Below are positions 8,595 through 17,145 of a stretch of 64,000 bases of DNA, piece after piece. Source of the DNA: Planctomycetia bacterium (GTDB lineage Bacteria; Planctomycetota; Phycisphaerae; UBA1845; UTPLA1); the NCBI GenBank assembly GCA_015200345.1, contig CP054187.1, positions 3,146,470 to 3,210,469 of the forward strand, read 5' to 3'. Position numbers and translations under genes: made by a program. Positions within the stretch are counted from its first letter, which is position 1. The number at the start of each line of letters is the position of its first letter. Under the pieces are notes generated by a model. It saw only the letters and a program-made list of their open reading frames with translations, ran no database searches and was not told the DNA's origin.

Positions 8595-11267
8595 ATGCAA
8601 TCATCCACGGGGATCCTGCGCGAATTGATGATTTCGATATCGGTCTTTCTCGCGTGTGCAGCAGCGGCAAACGCGCAACCGACCTGCCCCGGCGCGCCGG
8701 ATGAACATGTACACGGCGAGCTCACGGTGCTGGAAGGTCCGGCCTTCGGCGGCAGCGGCGGCTTGGCGACCGGCATGGACGCCACGGTGGCGGTCGATCA
8801 GCCCGAAGAAGGCCCGGCGAGATTCCTCGTCGGCTGGCGCAACAACATTACGACTCTCAGCGGAACCTATGCAGGCAATCGCATCTATCTGTCGCGGTTC
8901 CAGATCGACGGGACCTGCATCGAGGACGAGGAAGACTTCGGCCCGCAATATGTCTCCGAAATCTATACCGGGCCGACGGCACAATGCTCGACATGGCACT
9001 TCGCGCCTTCTCTCGCGATGTCCCGAGATGGTTTCGTCCTCGTGACATGGCTATCGCAGGTTGGCTGTTCAGCCTTTACTACAGCATTGAACGCGCCAGG
9101 CACGCTGCACGCCGCCGCGTTGCTGTTTGATGATTCGCCCTCGACGTGGCCGCGGATCACCGCGCCGAACGCCAATCAGAATCGCTACGGTCCCAGCGCG
9201 GGCGTCTCCGACGGTGTCACCGAAACCGCCGGCGTAAGCTGGTCTCAACAGAATCAAACCAGCTCCGCGAACAATGGATTGGTGTTTACGGTCGCGCCGA
9301 TCAATGCGCTCAACCACGTTGAGGCGTGCAGCGATTTCTGCTGGGCGCGCGTCCTGCAATGGACGCCATGCATGGCCATGCGAGATGATGGGTATTTTGC
9401 GATATGCTGGTCGAAGGCGGAAGTCGAAGAAGAGGCGGACCCGCCGTTTAATATCGCTCTCCAGTTGTTCGATCCCACCGGTGATCTCGTTGGTGATGTC
9501 GTCATCGTGAATGATACAGATGCGGACCCAGAAAATACCTCCCAGACGACACCCGCCGTCTCGTTCGACTCCAGCGGCAACATCGTGGTCGTCTGGCTCG
9601 GCCCGACTTCAACCATTTGCGACGAGACGCCGCCGACGCGCATCTTTGCCCGGCGCCTGTTCTGGGACGGCGGTGCCTCGGAACCTGAAAAAGTCGGCGA
9701 ACAAATCCTCGTCGACCACGACTACGATTTGCAGCCGAACTTCGGCATGGAGGCCAGTCCCACCGTCGCGCTAAGCCGCGCGGGCAACGGCCGATACATC
9801 GTAGCATGGAACGTCACCGGAAGCCTGACCGGCCTGCAAGACATTTACGCGCAATTCTTCGAACACGATCGGCCGCTCGGAAGGAAGTTCCGCTTCAATC
9901 AGCAGGCCTCGACATTCGATTCCGGCAACGGCATTCGCCGCCTCGCAGCCAGTCGTCAACACACGGTCGCCTACACGGCGGATGATGAAGTGGTCGGCGT
10001 CTGGTCCCGGATCGTGACGGATAACCCCGATCCGGAGAATGCCGGGGAGAAAGTTTATTTCACAATTCTCCCGCCCGGCTTCGGGGACTATCAAGTCGCG
10101 CTGGGCGACTGCTGCAAGGGCGACATGGACGGCAGCGAGACGGTGACGCTTGATGACGTGCCGCTGTTCGTCGATGCGCTGCTGGCGGGCGGCGTCAATC
10201 CAACCGCCTGCGTGGACCTGCCGACGTGGTTTTGCCGGGCCGACTGCAACTCCGACGGCTACGTCAACGGGCTCGATATCAAGGACTTCATGGCGCTGGT
10301 GTTTGGCAGCGCGGAGTGCGAACCTGCGCCGCGCGAACTGGCCGACTGCAATGCCAACGGCATTCCGGATTCGAATGACATCGCCTTTGGCCGCAGCCAG
10401 GATTGCAACCATAATCAGATGCCCGACGAGTGCGACATCGCGGCGGAAGCCAGCACGGATGTCAACAGCAACGACATTCCCGATGACTGCGAGCCGGATT
10501 GCAACCTGAACCAGATTCCCGATGCATGGGACATCTCGGAGGAAGAGAGCACCGACTGCAACGCGAACGGCATCCCCGACGAGTGCGAACGCGATTGCAA
10601 CGCCAACGGCGTGCCCGATGATTGTGATGTCAACGCCGAAGACCCCGACGGCGATGAATGGGTCAGCCCCGATTGCAACGAAAACGGCATCCCCGATGAA
10701 TGCGAAATCGACTGCAATGAAAACGGCGTGCCGGATGATTGCGATCTTGATCCGCTTGACCCGGACGGCGACGAGCACGTCAGCGCTGACTGCAACGCCA
10801 ACGGCCTGCCCGATGAGTGCGACCTGGCCCTGCCGCCGCCGTTCGGCAGCTACGACTGTAACGACAATGACGTGCCAGACGAGTGCGACATCGCCGATGA
10901 GACGAGCTGCGACGCCAACGAGAACGGCGTGCCGGACGAATGCGAGATCGCGCTGGAGACCTGCGACGACCTCGACGAGGACGACTGCTGCGACGAGGGC
11001 GAGTCGCTGATGGGCGGCGGCGAGGGTGGCGGCGAGTCAATAATGGGCGGCGAGGGTGGTGGTGATTCGTCGGAGTCATCAAGCGAAAGCGAATCGTCCG
11101 ACAGCCAGTCGCCCTGCGCGGAACTGACCGAGGCCGAGTGCTGGGACCTGTACTTCGAGTGGGCGATGGAGCAGTGCTGGGGGCCTAATTGCGAAGCGAC
11201 CGGCCTCGAGCAATACCACGCCGCCCGGCAGAAGCTGGCAGAGTTGGGACTGACCTGGCCCATGTGA
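8595..11267 (+). CDS. Large secreted protein with dockerin-like domain and DCNxNGIPDEC repeats
   Basis: An 890-residue exported protein with a signal peptide (cleavage near ANAQP, about residue 28). Residues 30-500 are a beta-rich, propeller-like region. A dockerin-type calcium-binding pair follows (DMDGSETVTLDDV and DCNSDGYVNGLDI). Next come about ten copies of a D-C-N-x-N-G-x-P-D-E/D-C repeat, typical of Planctomycetota surface proteins, each a likely calcium loop. The end is a Gly/Glu/Ser-rich linker and a short Cys-containing tail. No PEP-CTERM tag is present. GGAGAG precedes the ATG. With the preceding gene it forms a bacterial cargo pair inside the phage module. Confidence 0.88.
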   Translation: MQSSTGILRELMISISVFLACAAAANAQPTCPGAPDEHVHGELTVLEGPAFGGSGGLATGMDATVAVDQPEEGPARFLVGWRNNITTLSGTYAGNRIYLSRFQIDGTCIEDEEDFGPQYVSEIYTGPTAQCSTWHFAPSLAMSRDGFVLVTWLSQVGCSAFTTALNAPGTLHAAALLFDDSPSTWPRITAPNANQNRYGPSAGVSDGVTETAGVSWSQQNQTSSANNGLVFTVAPINALNHVEACSDFCWARVLQWTPCMAMRDDGYFAICWSKAEVEEEADPPFNIALQLFDPTGDLVGDVVIVNDTDADPENTSQTTPAVSFDSSGNIVVVWLGPTSTICDETPPTRIFARRLFWDGGASEPEKVGEQILVDHDYDLQPNFGMEASPTVALSRAGNGRYIVAWNVTGSLTGLQDIYAQFFEHDRPLGRKFRFNQQASTFDSGNGIRRLAASRQHTVAYTADDEVVGVWSRIVTDNPDPENAGEKVYFTILPPGFGDYQVALGDCCKGDMDGSETVTLDDVPLFVDALLAGGVNPTACVDLPTWFCRADCNSDGYVNGLDIKDFMALVFGSAECEPAPRELADCNANGIPDSNDIAFGRSQDCNHNQMPDECDIAAEASTDVNSNDIPDDCEPDCNLNQIPDAWDISEEESTDCNANGIPDECERDCNANGVPDDCDVNAEDPDGDEWVSPDCNENGIPDECEIDCNENGVPDDCDLDPLDPDGDEHVSADCNANGLPDECDLALPPPFGSYDCNDNDVPDECDIADETSCDANENGVPDECEIALETCDDLDEDDCCDEGESLMGGGEGGGESIMGGEGGGDSSESSSESESSDSQSPCAELTEAECWDLYFEWAMEQCWGPNCEATGLEQYHAARQKLAELGLTWPM

Positions 11268-11655
11268 GGCCGGCCGATGTTTTGAGTATGCGGCTATAGA
11301 GTGCCCCGCGATGGTTGTGCGGACGGTAGCAGGTCTTCGCGCGGAGTCGCGGCTGGAAGCGCGTCGCCGCATCGCACGCCGCTGCTGCAATGGTTGCAGC
11401 CGGATGCAATCCGCCCCCATTCCTGCAATCGAAGGCGCCAGTATGTGGCGCCGCGCGGCGGCGGAGCGGTAGAAGTCTTATCACTGCAACCGAGCGAGTA
11501 TGGTCTATATGTGTAATGAAGTAATGCCCATTCGATTTTCGTGTTGCACCTTGTCCGCCGGCGACGTAAGTATCTCATAGACAACCAGGCCGGGGCTTCC
11601 CGGAGGCGAGCGGTCGGCGGCTGATCCCCGCTGATTCGCGATTCAGACATTGCCA
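11268..11655. other. Non-coding stretch before the terminator
   Basis: No supported gene. I see one compact inverted repeat, GGCGCCA-GTATG-TGGCGCC (11434-11452), in G+C-rich surroundings, and an AT-rich patch near 11500-11545. Open frames here lack ribosome sites and family resemblance. Confidence 0.5.
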
Positions 11656-11690
11656 CGCCATGCAGGGCTGCATCCCTGCGTGGCGTTTTT
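11656..11690 (+). terminator. Strong intrinsic terminator
   Basis: A 12-pair stem, CGCCATGCAGGG against CCCTGCGTGGCG (one G-U pair), closes a CTGCAT loop and is followed by five T then GTTT. It would stop transcripts from the secreted cargo genes before the tRNA and head genes. Confidence 0.88.
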
Positions 11691-11725
11691 GTTTGGCCTC
11701 GCCTTGCGGAAGACCCGGCCGGTAT

Positions 11726-11797
11726 GGCGGGATGGCGCAATGGCAGCGCGTCGGGTTCATAGCCCGGATGTTGCAGGTTCGAGTCCTGCTCCCGCAA
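11726..11797 (+). tRNA. tRNA-Met(CAT), initiator-like
   Basis: A 72-base cloverleaf. The acceptor stem has G1 opposite A72 unpaired and six good pairs after it. The D stem is GCGC/GCGC, the anticodon loop TTCATAG gives CAT, and the T arm is GCAGG-TTCGAGT-CCTGC. Two marks of bacterial initiator tRNA are present: the missing 1-72 pair and three consecutive G-C pairs (GGG/CCC) in the anticodon stem. The 11-24 pair is C-G, as in elongators. CCA is not encoded. The next phage gene starts 14 bases after its end. Confidence 0.88.
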
Positions 11798-11810
11798 GTG
11801 GAGATTTTCG

Positions 11811-12011
11811 ATGCCGGACGATCCGACGATCACCGACGCCATCCGCGAGAACGCCGCGGGCCCCAAGCGCGCCCAAGGCGATGCGGGCAGCGTGGAGCAG
11901 CACGATCTGAAGGATCAGATCGAGGCGGATCGCTACTTGGCGTCGAACGAGGCGGCGAAGAAGGGGTTGGGCGTGCGGATGACGCGGGTCTCGCCGCCGG
12001 GAGCGGTGTAA
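11811..12011 (+). CDS. Small phage head-region protein
   Basis: A 66-residue, mostly helical, charged protein between the tRNA and the portal gene. This is the slot held by the gpW-type head-tail joining protein in lambda-like phages, and the length fits, but the sequence is not clearly gpW. It has no cysteines or membrane segment. Confidence 0.6.
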   Translation: MPDDPTITDAIRENAAGPKRAQGDAGSVEQHDLKDQIEADRYLASNEAAKKGLGVRMTRVSPPGAV

Positions 12012-12016
12012 AGGGA

Positions 12017-12040
12017 AGTGCGAATAGTGAATAGCGAATG
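12017..12040. repeat. Heptad repeat, family 2 (short copy)
   Basis: Three tandem units of the type GCGAATA (gtgcgaatagtgaatagcga...) fill the gap between the small head gene and the portal. The annotated portal ATG lies inside the last unit. The same unit occurs with an inverted arm at 15684-15757. Confidence 0.7.
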
Positions 12041-13597
12041 AAGAACGAAGCTCACAACCTGGCTCGACGCGGCGGATGGAGACATTCGCTGCTTGCCGCT
12101 GTCAATTTGCTTCTTGGGCGCGCCTCCATGCCGCCCAGAGACGGCGGCGTTCGCTTCATCCGCGGCAAGTATGACGCCGCGCAGTCGACGCACGAGAACC
12201 GCCGGCACTGGGCCAACGCCGATCACCTTTCTGCCAACGCGGCGGCCAGCGCCGAGGTGCGCCGCACCTTGCGCTGCCGGGCGCGGTACGAAGTCGCCAA
12301 CAACAGCTATGCCAAGGGCATTGTACTGACCCTTGCGAACTACGTCGTCGGCACCGGTCCTCGATTGCAGATGTTGACCGGTGACCCCGAGGCAAACCGC
12401 GTCATCGAGAAGGAGTTCGCCCGCTGGGCCAAGGCGATCGGCCTGGCCCACAAGCTGCGAACCATGCGAATCGCCCAATGCGAAAGCGGCGAGGTCTTCG
12501 CCCTGCTGGCGACGAATACACTTGTCGATGCGCCCGTGCAACTCGACGTGCGGCCGATCGAAGCCGATCAGGTCTGCGCGCCCTGGTCGGCGCCAACCGC
12601 CAGTCACCGGCGAGACGCCGGTACCACCCTCGACGGCATCACCTTCGACGAGTTCGGCAACGCCGTTGCCTACTGCATTCTGCGGCAGCACCCCGGCGAC
12701 AACACGGCGTGGAAGGCCGCCGGCGTCGAGTTCGACATCCAGCCGGCCGAGTCGGTGATTCACCTGTTCCGCGCCGAGCGGCCTGGCCAATCGCGCGGCA
12801 TCCCGGAGATCACTCCGGCCCTGCCGCTGTTCGCCACGCTTCGGCGCTACACGCTGGCGGTGCTCGGCGCCGCCGAGATGGCGGCGCTGCCTTCGGGCGT
12901 GATCTACACCGACGCGGCCGCTGACGCCGAGGCCTCGTCCGTAGAACCGATGGACGCCGTCGAGATGGACCGCGGCACGTGGATGACCATGCCCTTCGGC
13001 TGGAAGATCGGCCAGATCAAGGCCGAGCAGCCGACGACGGTCTACAGCGACTTCAAACACGAGGTGATCAATGAGATCGCCCGCTGCCTGAACATGCCGT
13101 TCAACATCGCGGCTGGCAATTCGTCGGGCTACAACTACGCCTCGGGCCGGCTGGATCACCAGGCGTTCTTCAAGTCCATTCGCATCGACCAGCGGCATCT
13201 CGCCGACATCGTGCTCGACCGCATTCTCAAGGCGTGGCTGAACGAGGCCGTGCTGATCGAGGGCTACCTGCCGCAATCGGTGCGCACGCTCGATGCCGAG
13301 TTCCCCCACCAGTGGTTCTGGGATGGATTCGAGCACGTCGATCCGGCCAAGGAGGCCAACGCCCAGGCGACGCGGCTGAACAGCAACACGACGACGCTGG
13401 CTGCCGAGTTCGCCCGGTCCGGACTGGATTGGGAGACCGAGCTGCGGCAGCGGGCGCGCGAGATTTCGCTGATGCGCGAATTGGGATTGACGCTGGACCA
13501 GTCTGTAGGCCGCAGTCCGCAGTCTGTAGCAGAAGACGAAGACGACACGGAGGAAACAAGCGATGTCACGGAAGACGCACTCGCTCCCGGCGAGTGA
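12038..13597 (+). CDS. Phage portal protein (lambda gpB family)
   Basis: A 519-residue portal, the dodecameric ring at the capsid vertex through which DNA passes. Recognisable family segments are RYEVANNSYAKGIV and NYVVGTGPRLQ near 95-120, and HLFRAERPGQSRGIPEITPA near 245-265. The start is uncertain: the ATG at 12038 lies in a repeat and has no good ribosome site, and an in-frame ATG at 12128 is possible. Near the 3' end (13501-13531) CAGTCTGTAG/CCGCAGT-type units are read in frame, as if a repeat had been absorbed into the acidic C terminus. It overlaps the next gene by 35 bases. Confidence 0.9.
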   Translation: MKNEAHNLARRGGWRHSLLAAVNLLLGRASMPPRDGGVRFIRGKYDAAQSTHENRRHWANADHLSANAAASAEVRRTLRCRARYEVANNSYAKGIVLTLANYVVGTGPRLQMLTGDPEANRVIEKEFARWAKAIGLAHKLRTMRIAQCESGEVFALLATNTLVDAPVQLDVRPIEADQVCAPWSAPTASHRRDAGTTLDGITFDEFGNAVAYCILRQHPGDNTAWKAAGVEFDIQPAESVIHLFRAERPGQSRGIPEITPALPLFATLRRYTLAVLGAAEMAALPSGVIYTDAAADAEASSVEPMDAVEMDRGTWMTMPFGWKIGQIKAEQPTTVYSDFKHEVINEIARCLNMPFNIAAGNSSGYNYASGRLDHQAFFKSIRIDQRHLADIVLDRILKAWLNEAVLIEGYLPQSVRTLDAEFPHQWFWDGFEHVDPAKEANAQATRLNSNTTTLAAEFARSGLDWETELRQRAREISLMRELGLTLDQSVGRSPQSVAEDEDDTEETSDVTEDALAPGE

Positions 13598-15668
13598 GGC
13601 GACCGAATCGTTTCCCGATCGGCTCGAGCTGCGCTGCACACCGGGCGACATCTCGCTGGTGGCGCTTGCGGCCGAGGGCGACAGCCAGGCGCCGCCGCAT
13701 TTCACGATGATCGCCTACACCGGAGACGCCATGCGGATCGAGGGCTGGCGGTTCCCAGTGGTCGTGGACCTCGAAGGTCTTTCAATCCCGTCGCAGCGCC
13801 GCCCGGTGCGATTCGGACACAGCATGTACCAGGGCGTGGGGCACACCGAGCGGATCAGCGTCGAGGCCGGGCGACTGATCGCCGAAGGCATCGTCTCGCG
13901 CGACACGCCGGCAGCCCGCGAGGTCGTCGCCAGCGGCAAGCGCGGCTTTCCGTGGCAGGCGTCCATCGGCGCCCAGGTCGCCCGGGCCGAATTCGTGAGG
14001 GCCGGCAAGTCGGTGACGGTCAACGGCCACACCTTCGAAGGGCCGGTCTATGTCGCCCGGCGGACGGTGCTGGGCGAGATCAGCTTCGTCGACCTCGGCG
14101 CCGACACGAATACCGCCGCGACCATCGCGGCATCGCAGGCCAATCAACCGCAGGCCGCCGGCAACGGCACTGGCAAGGAGACAGATGTCATGGATGAACC
14201 GAACGATACCCCGGTCACACCGACCCAGGACGAGCCGACGGACGGGCCGTCGCGCGCGGCGCCGTCCGATGCACAGGAGACGGGTGCCAATTCGACTACG
14301 GCCCCGCTCAATGGCCAACATGCGCCCGTCGCCGAGCTGCGGGCTCAGGCCCTAGCCGAGACCAAGCGCCTCGCCGCCATTCGTCGCATCTGCGCCGGCC
14401 GCCATCCCGACCTTGAGGAGCGGGCTATCGCCGAAGGCTGGACGCAAGATCGCTGCGAGCTGGAGGTCCTGCGGGCCTCGCGCCCCCGGGCGCCGGCCGT
14501 CCACGCCGTCGACAACACCATGAACGGAAGCGTCCTCGAAGCCGCCTGCCTGTTGACCGCCAAGATTGAGCACATCGAGGAGCATGCCGACGAAAGGGCG
14601 CTCGATGCCGCGACCCGGCGATTCCGCGGCGGCATCGGTTTGCAGGAGCTTCTGCTCGAAGCCGCCTGGGCCAACGGCTACAGCGGCCGCAACTTCCGCG
14701 ACAGCCAGGCCGTCCTGCGCCACGCCTTCGGCCACAGCCTCGACACGTTGCGCCATGGGCATGCCCTTCAGGCGGGCTTTTCGACCATCGACATCGGCGG
14801 CATTTTGTCGAATGTCACCAACAAGTTCCTGCTGGAGGGCTTCTTCTCCGTCGAGCGGACCTGGCGGAACATCTGCGCCATCCGCAATGTCAGCGACTTC
14901 AAGACCGTCACCAGCTATCGCCTCGTCGGCCGCGACCAGTACGAAAAAGTCGCACCCGGCGGCGAGCTGAAGCACGGCACCCTCGGCGAGGAGACCTACA
15001 CCAACAAGGCCGACACCTACGGCCTGATCCTCACCATCGACCGGAGGGACATCATCAACGATGACCTCGGCGCCATTACCACCGTACCGCGCAAGCTGGG
15101 GCGTGGCAGCGGCCTGAAGATCAACGACGTCTTTTGGGCGATGTTCCTGAACAACGCTGCCTTCTTCACCGCCGGCCGCAACAACTATTTGACCGGCGCT
15201 GACACGGCTCTGGGCATCACCGGCCTGACCCTGGCCGAAGTGGCCTTCATGAATCAGGTCGATGCCGAGGGCAAGCCGGTGGGCATCATGCCGGCGATCC
15301 TGCTGGTGCCGCCGTCGCTGTCGGCGATGGGCACGATGCTCTTCAAGAGCCTGGAGATTCGGGACAACACCGCCAGCGTGAAGTACCCGGTGGCCAACCC
15401 GCACGCCGCGAAGTTCCGCGCCGAGGTCAGCCGGTACCTGTCCAACGCGCAGTACACCGGTTTCTCCGACAAAGCGTGGTATCTGCTGGCCGATCCGGGC
15501 GACCTTGCGGTGATCGAGGTCGCGTTCCTCAACGGCCAGGAGGCGCCGACCATCGAGTCGGCCGAGGCGGACTTCAACGTGCTGGGCATCCAGATGCGCG
15601 GCTATCACGACTTCGGCGTGGCGCTTCAGGAGCCGCGGGCGGGCGTGAAGGCCAAGGGAGAGGCGTAG
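13563..15668 (+). CDS. Prohead protease fused to major capsid protein
   Basis: A single 701-residue polypeptide with two parts. Residues about 30-195 form a prohead serine protease: RFGHSMYQGVGHT carries the likely catalytic His and PWQASIGAQV the likely Ser. A Pro/Thr/Asn-rich scaffold-like linker covers about 200-260. Residues about 300-701 form the major capsid domain of the gpT-like/HK97-fold type. Fusion implies that the protease releases the capsid during maturation. GGAGG lies about nine bases before the ATG. Separate protease and capsid genes are the commoner arrangement. Confidence 0.88.
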   Translation: MSRKTHSLPASEATESFPDRLELRCTPGDISLVALAAEGDSQAPPHFTMIAYTGDAMRIEGWRFPVVVDLEGLSIPSQRRPVRFGHSMYQGVGHTERISVEAGRLIAEGIVSRDTPAAREVVASGKRGFPWQASIGAQVARAEFVRAGKSVTVNGHTFEGPVYVARRTVLGEISFVDLGADTNTAATIAASQANQPQAAGNGTGKETDVMDEPNDTPVTPTQDEPTDGPSRAAPSDAQETGANSTTAPLNGQHAPVAELRAQALAETKRLAAIRRICAGRHPDLEERAIAEGWTQDRCELEVLRASRPRAPAVHAVDNTMNGSVLEAACLLTAKIEHIEEHADERALDAATRRFRGGIGLQELLLEAAWANGYSGRNFRDSQAVLRHAFGHSLDTLRHGHALQAGFSTIDIGGILSNVTNKFLLEGFFSVERTWRNICAIRNVSDFKTVTSYRLVGRDQYEKVAPGGELKHGTLGEETYTNKADTYGLILTIDRRDIINDDLGAITTVPRKLGRGSGLKINDVFWAMFLNNAAFFTAGRNNYLTGADTALGITGLTLAEVAFMNQVDAEGKPVGIMPAILLVPPSLSAMGTMLFKSLEIRDNTASVKYPVANPHAAKFRAEVSRYLSNAQYTGFSDKAWYLLADPGDLAVIEVAFLNGQEAPTIESAEADFNVLGIQMRGYHDFGVALQEPRAGVKAKGEA

Positions 15669-15683
15669 GGAGAAGGACCCGTA

Positions 15684-15757
15684 GCGAAGTGCGAATAGCG
15701 AAAAACGTCGGACTGTTGCAGCCCATTCGCTATTTGCCATTCGACATTCGCAACTCG
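15684..15757. repeat. Heptad-repeat hairpin, family 2 (copy with both arms)
   Basis: The left arm (15684-15700) has GCGAAGT/GCGAATA units. The right arm (15725-15757) has inverse units, attcgctatttgcc and attcgac/attcgca. GCGAATAGCGAA pairs with TTCGCTATTTGC at 11 of 12 positions. It lies between the capsid gene and the next ribosome site. Confidence 0.75.
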
Positions 15758-15771
15758 AACCGGAGGTTCAC

Positions 15772-16107
15772 ATGGCACAAGCTACGTTTGTCCACGACGG
15801 CGCGGCGATTGATTACACCCCGGGCGGCAACATCGCCGCCGGCGAGGTCGTCGTAATCGGCGAGCTGGTTGGCGTGGCCAAGACGCCGATCGCGGCCAAC
15901 GCGCTGGGGGCCCTGGCGGTCGAAGGCATCTTCGATTTCGCCAAGGTCACTGGCGGCGGCACGGCGATCAGCGCTGGGGCCAATGTCTATTGGGATGACA
16001 CCAACAACGTGGCCACCACCACCGCCTCGGGCAACAAGTTGATCGGCAAGTGCGTCAAGGCCGCGGCCGACGGCGATGCGACGGTTCGGGTTCGGATGAA
16101 TCAGTGA
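15772..16107 (+). CDS. DUF2190 capsid decoration protein
   Basis: A 111-residue Ala/Gly/Val-rich beta protein of the DUF2190 family, which supplies capsid cement or decoration in many siphoviruses. Typical features are the start FVHDGAAIDYTPGGNIAAGE and the later SAGANVYWDD. GGAGG lies six bases before the ATG. Its place directly after the capsid gene is the usual one. Confidence 0.85.
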   Translation: MAQATFVHDGAAIDYTPGGNIAAGEVVVIGELVGVAKTPIAANALGALAVEGIFDFAKVTGGGTAISAGANVYWDDTNNVATTTASGNKLIGKCVKAAADGDATVRVRMNQ

Positions 16108-16120
16108 TCTGCGTGATGCC

Positions 16121-16495
16121 GTGGATCTCATCGAACGCGGGCTTGCCTGGCTGGATGCGCAACGACACCGACATCTGTCGCGCATGGTGACCTACCAGCG
16201 CGGCAATCAATCGGTCGAGCTGGCGGCGACGATCGGGCGGACCGAGTTCGAGCAGGCCGACCACTTCGGCGTGATCCACCGGACGCAGTCGCGGGATTTT
16301 CTGGTGCGGGCGGCCGACCTGGTCCTCGGCGGCGAGCCGGCGCTGCCCGTCGCCGGCGACCGCATCCGCGAGGGCGACGGTGAAAAGACCTTCGTCTACG
16401 AGGTCATGGCCCCGGGCGGTGAGCCGCCGTTTCGGTACAGCGACCCGTATCGACGGACGCTGCGGATTCACACGAAGCACGTGGCGACGGAGTGA
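16121..16495 (+). CDS. Head-tail connector protein (FII-like, tentative)
   Basis: 124 residues from a GTG start. The sequence looks like a helical N terminus followed by a small beta barrel (residues 60-120). Length and position after the decoration protein fit the head-closure protein class represented by lambda gpFII. No decisive motif is visible and the ribosome site is weak, so both function and start are tentative. Confidence 0.65.
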   Translation: MDLIERGLAWLDAQRHRHLSRMVTYQRGNQSVELAATIGRTEFEQADHFGVIHRTQSRDFLVRAADLVLGGEPALPVAGDRIREGDGEKTFVYEVMAPGGEPPFRYSDPYRRTLRIHTKHVATE

Positions 16496-16498
16496 ACG

Positions 16499-16723
16499 AT
16501 GCAAGTCGAAAAACCACCGGTCAACGGCAATGCCCGCCAGAAGCTGGCCTGGCTGCTGGGAGTCCTGTGCACCGTGCTCTTGATCCTGACGCTGGCGTCC
16601 GGGGGCATGCTCCTGCGCCACGAATCGCAGATCGCGGTGCACGAGACGCGGATCGGCGTCGTCGAACAGATGCTGGTGCGGATTGAGTCCAAGCTGGACC
16701 GCCTGTTGGAGCGAAAGCCGTGA
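16499..16723 (+). CDS. Small single-membrane-span protein with coiled coil
   Basis: 74 residues: a short polar start, one transmembrane segment at about 17-37 (LAWLLGVLCTVLLILTLASG), then a heptad-patterned tail that ends basic. This design suits a holin-like or XhlA-type lysis accessory protein, though the order of parts is reversed from XhlA. CGGAG overlaps the previous stop, and its last bases overlap the next gene (GTGA). Confidence 0.65.
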   Translation: MQVEKPPVNGNARQKLAWLLGVLCTVLLILTLASGGMLLRHESQIAVHETRIGVVEQMLVRIESKLDRLLERKP

Positions 16724-17142
16724 GCACCATCCTCGCCATCGCCGACGCCGTCGTCGCCAGTCTGAACGCCGGGGCGTTCGACCCGCCGCTGGGCGCGGTT
16801 CGGCGCTACCAGCCGACCTTCGAGCTGGCCGACCTGGCAACGCTCCAGGTCAGCGTCGTGCCGCGGTCACTGGAGATGACCAACGCCACGCGAGCCACGG
16901 GTTACTTCGACTGCGCCATCGACATCGGCGTGCAGAAGAAGCTCGATGGCAACGCTGACATCGATGGGCTGGTGAGTCTTGTCGAGCGGATCGCCGACCA
17001 CCTGCGGCAGAAGCGCCTGGTGACAGCGCCCGAAGCGGCGTTCGTCTCCATCGCCAACGAGCCAGTCGTCGCCCTGGAGCACCTCGACCAGCACCGGGCG
17101 TTCACCAGCATTTTGACGGTCACCTATCGGGTGCGGAGATAA
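16720..17142 (+). CDS. Tail completion/terminator protein (tentative)
   Basis: 140 residues from a GTG that overlaps the preceding stop by four bases. The profile (helical start, strands such as LQVSVVPRS, then FTSILTVTYRVRR) resembles minor tail proteins that cap the tail tube at the neck. Its place between connectors and tube protein supports this. The sequence alone is not decisive. Confidence 0.6.
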   Translation: MSTILAIADAVVASLNAGAFDPPLGAVRRYQPTFELADLATLQVSVVPRSLEMTNATRATGYFDCAIDIGVQKKLDGNADIDGLVSLVERIADHLRQKRLVTAPEAAFVSIANEPVVALEHLDQHRAFTSILTVTYRVRR

Positions 17143-17145
17143 ACG

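Noticed and set aside
11300..11500. A second phage tRNA near the hairpin at 11434-11452
   Set aside because: I could not assemble an acceptor stem, T arm and anticodon arm together; only the isolated hairpin is supported.
11933..13705. A 590-codon minus-strand frame
   Set aside because: Antisense of the portal gene and the start of the capsid gene, without any family motif.
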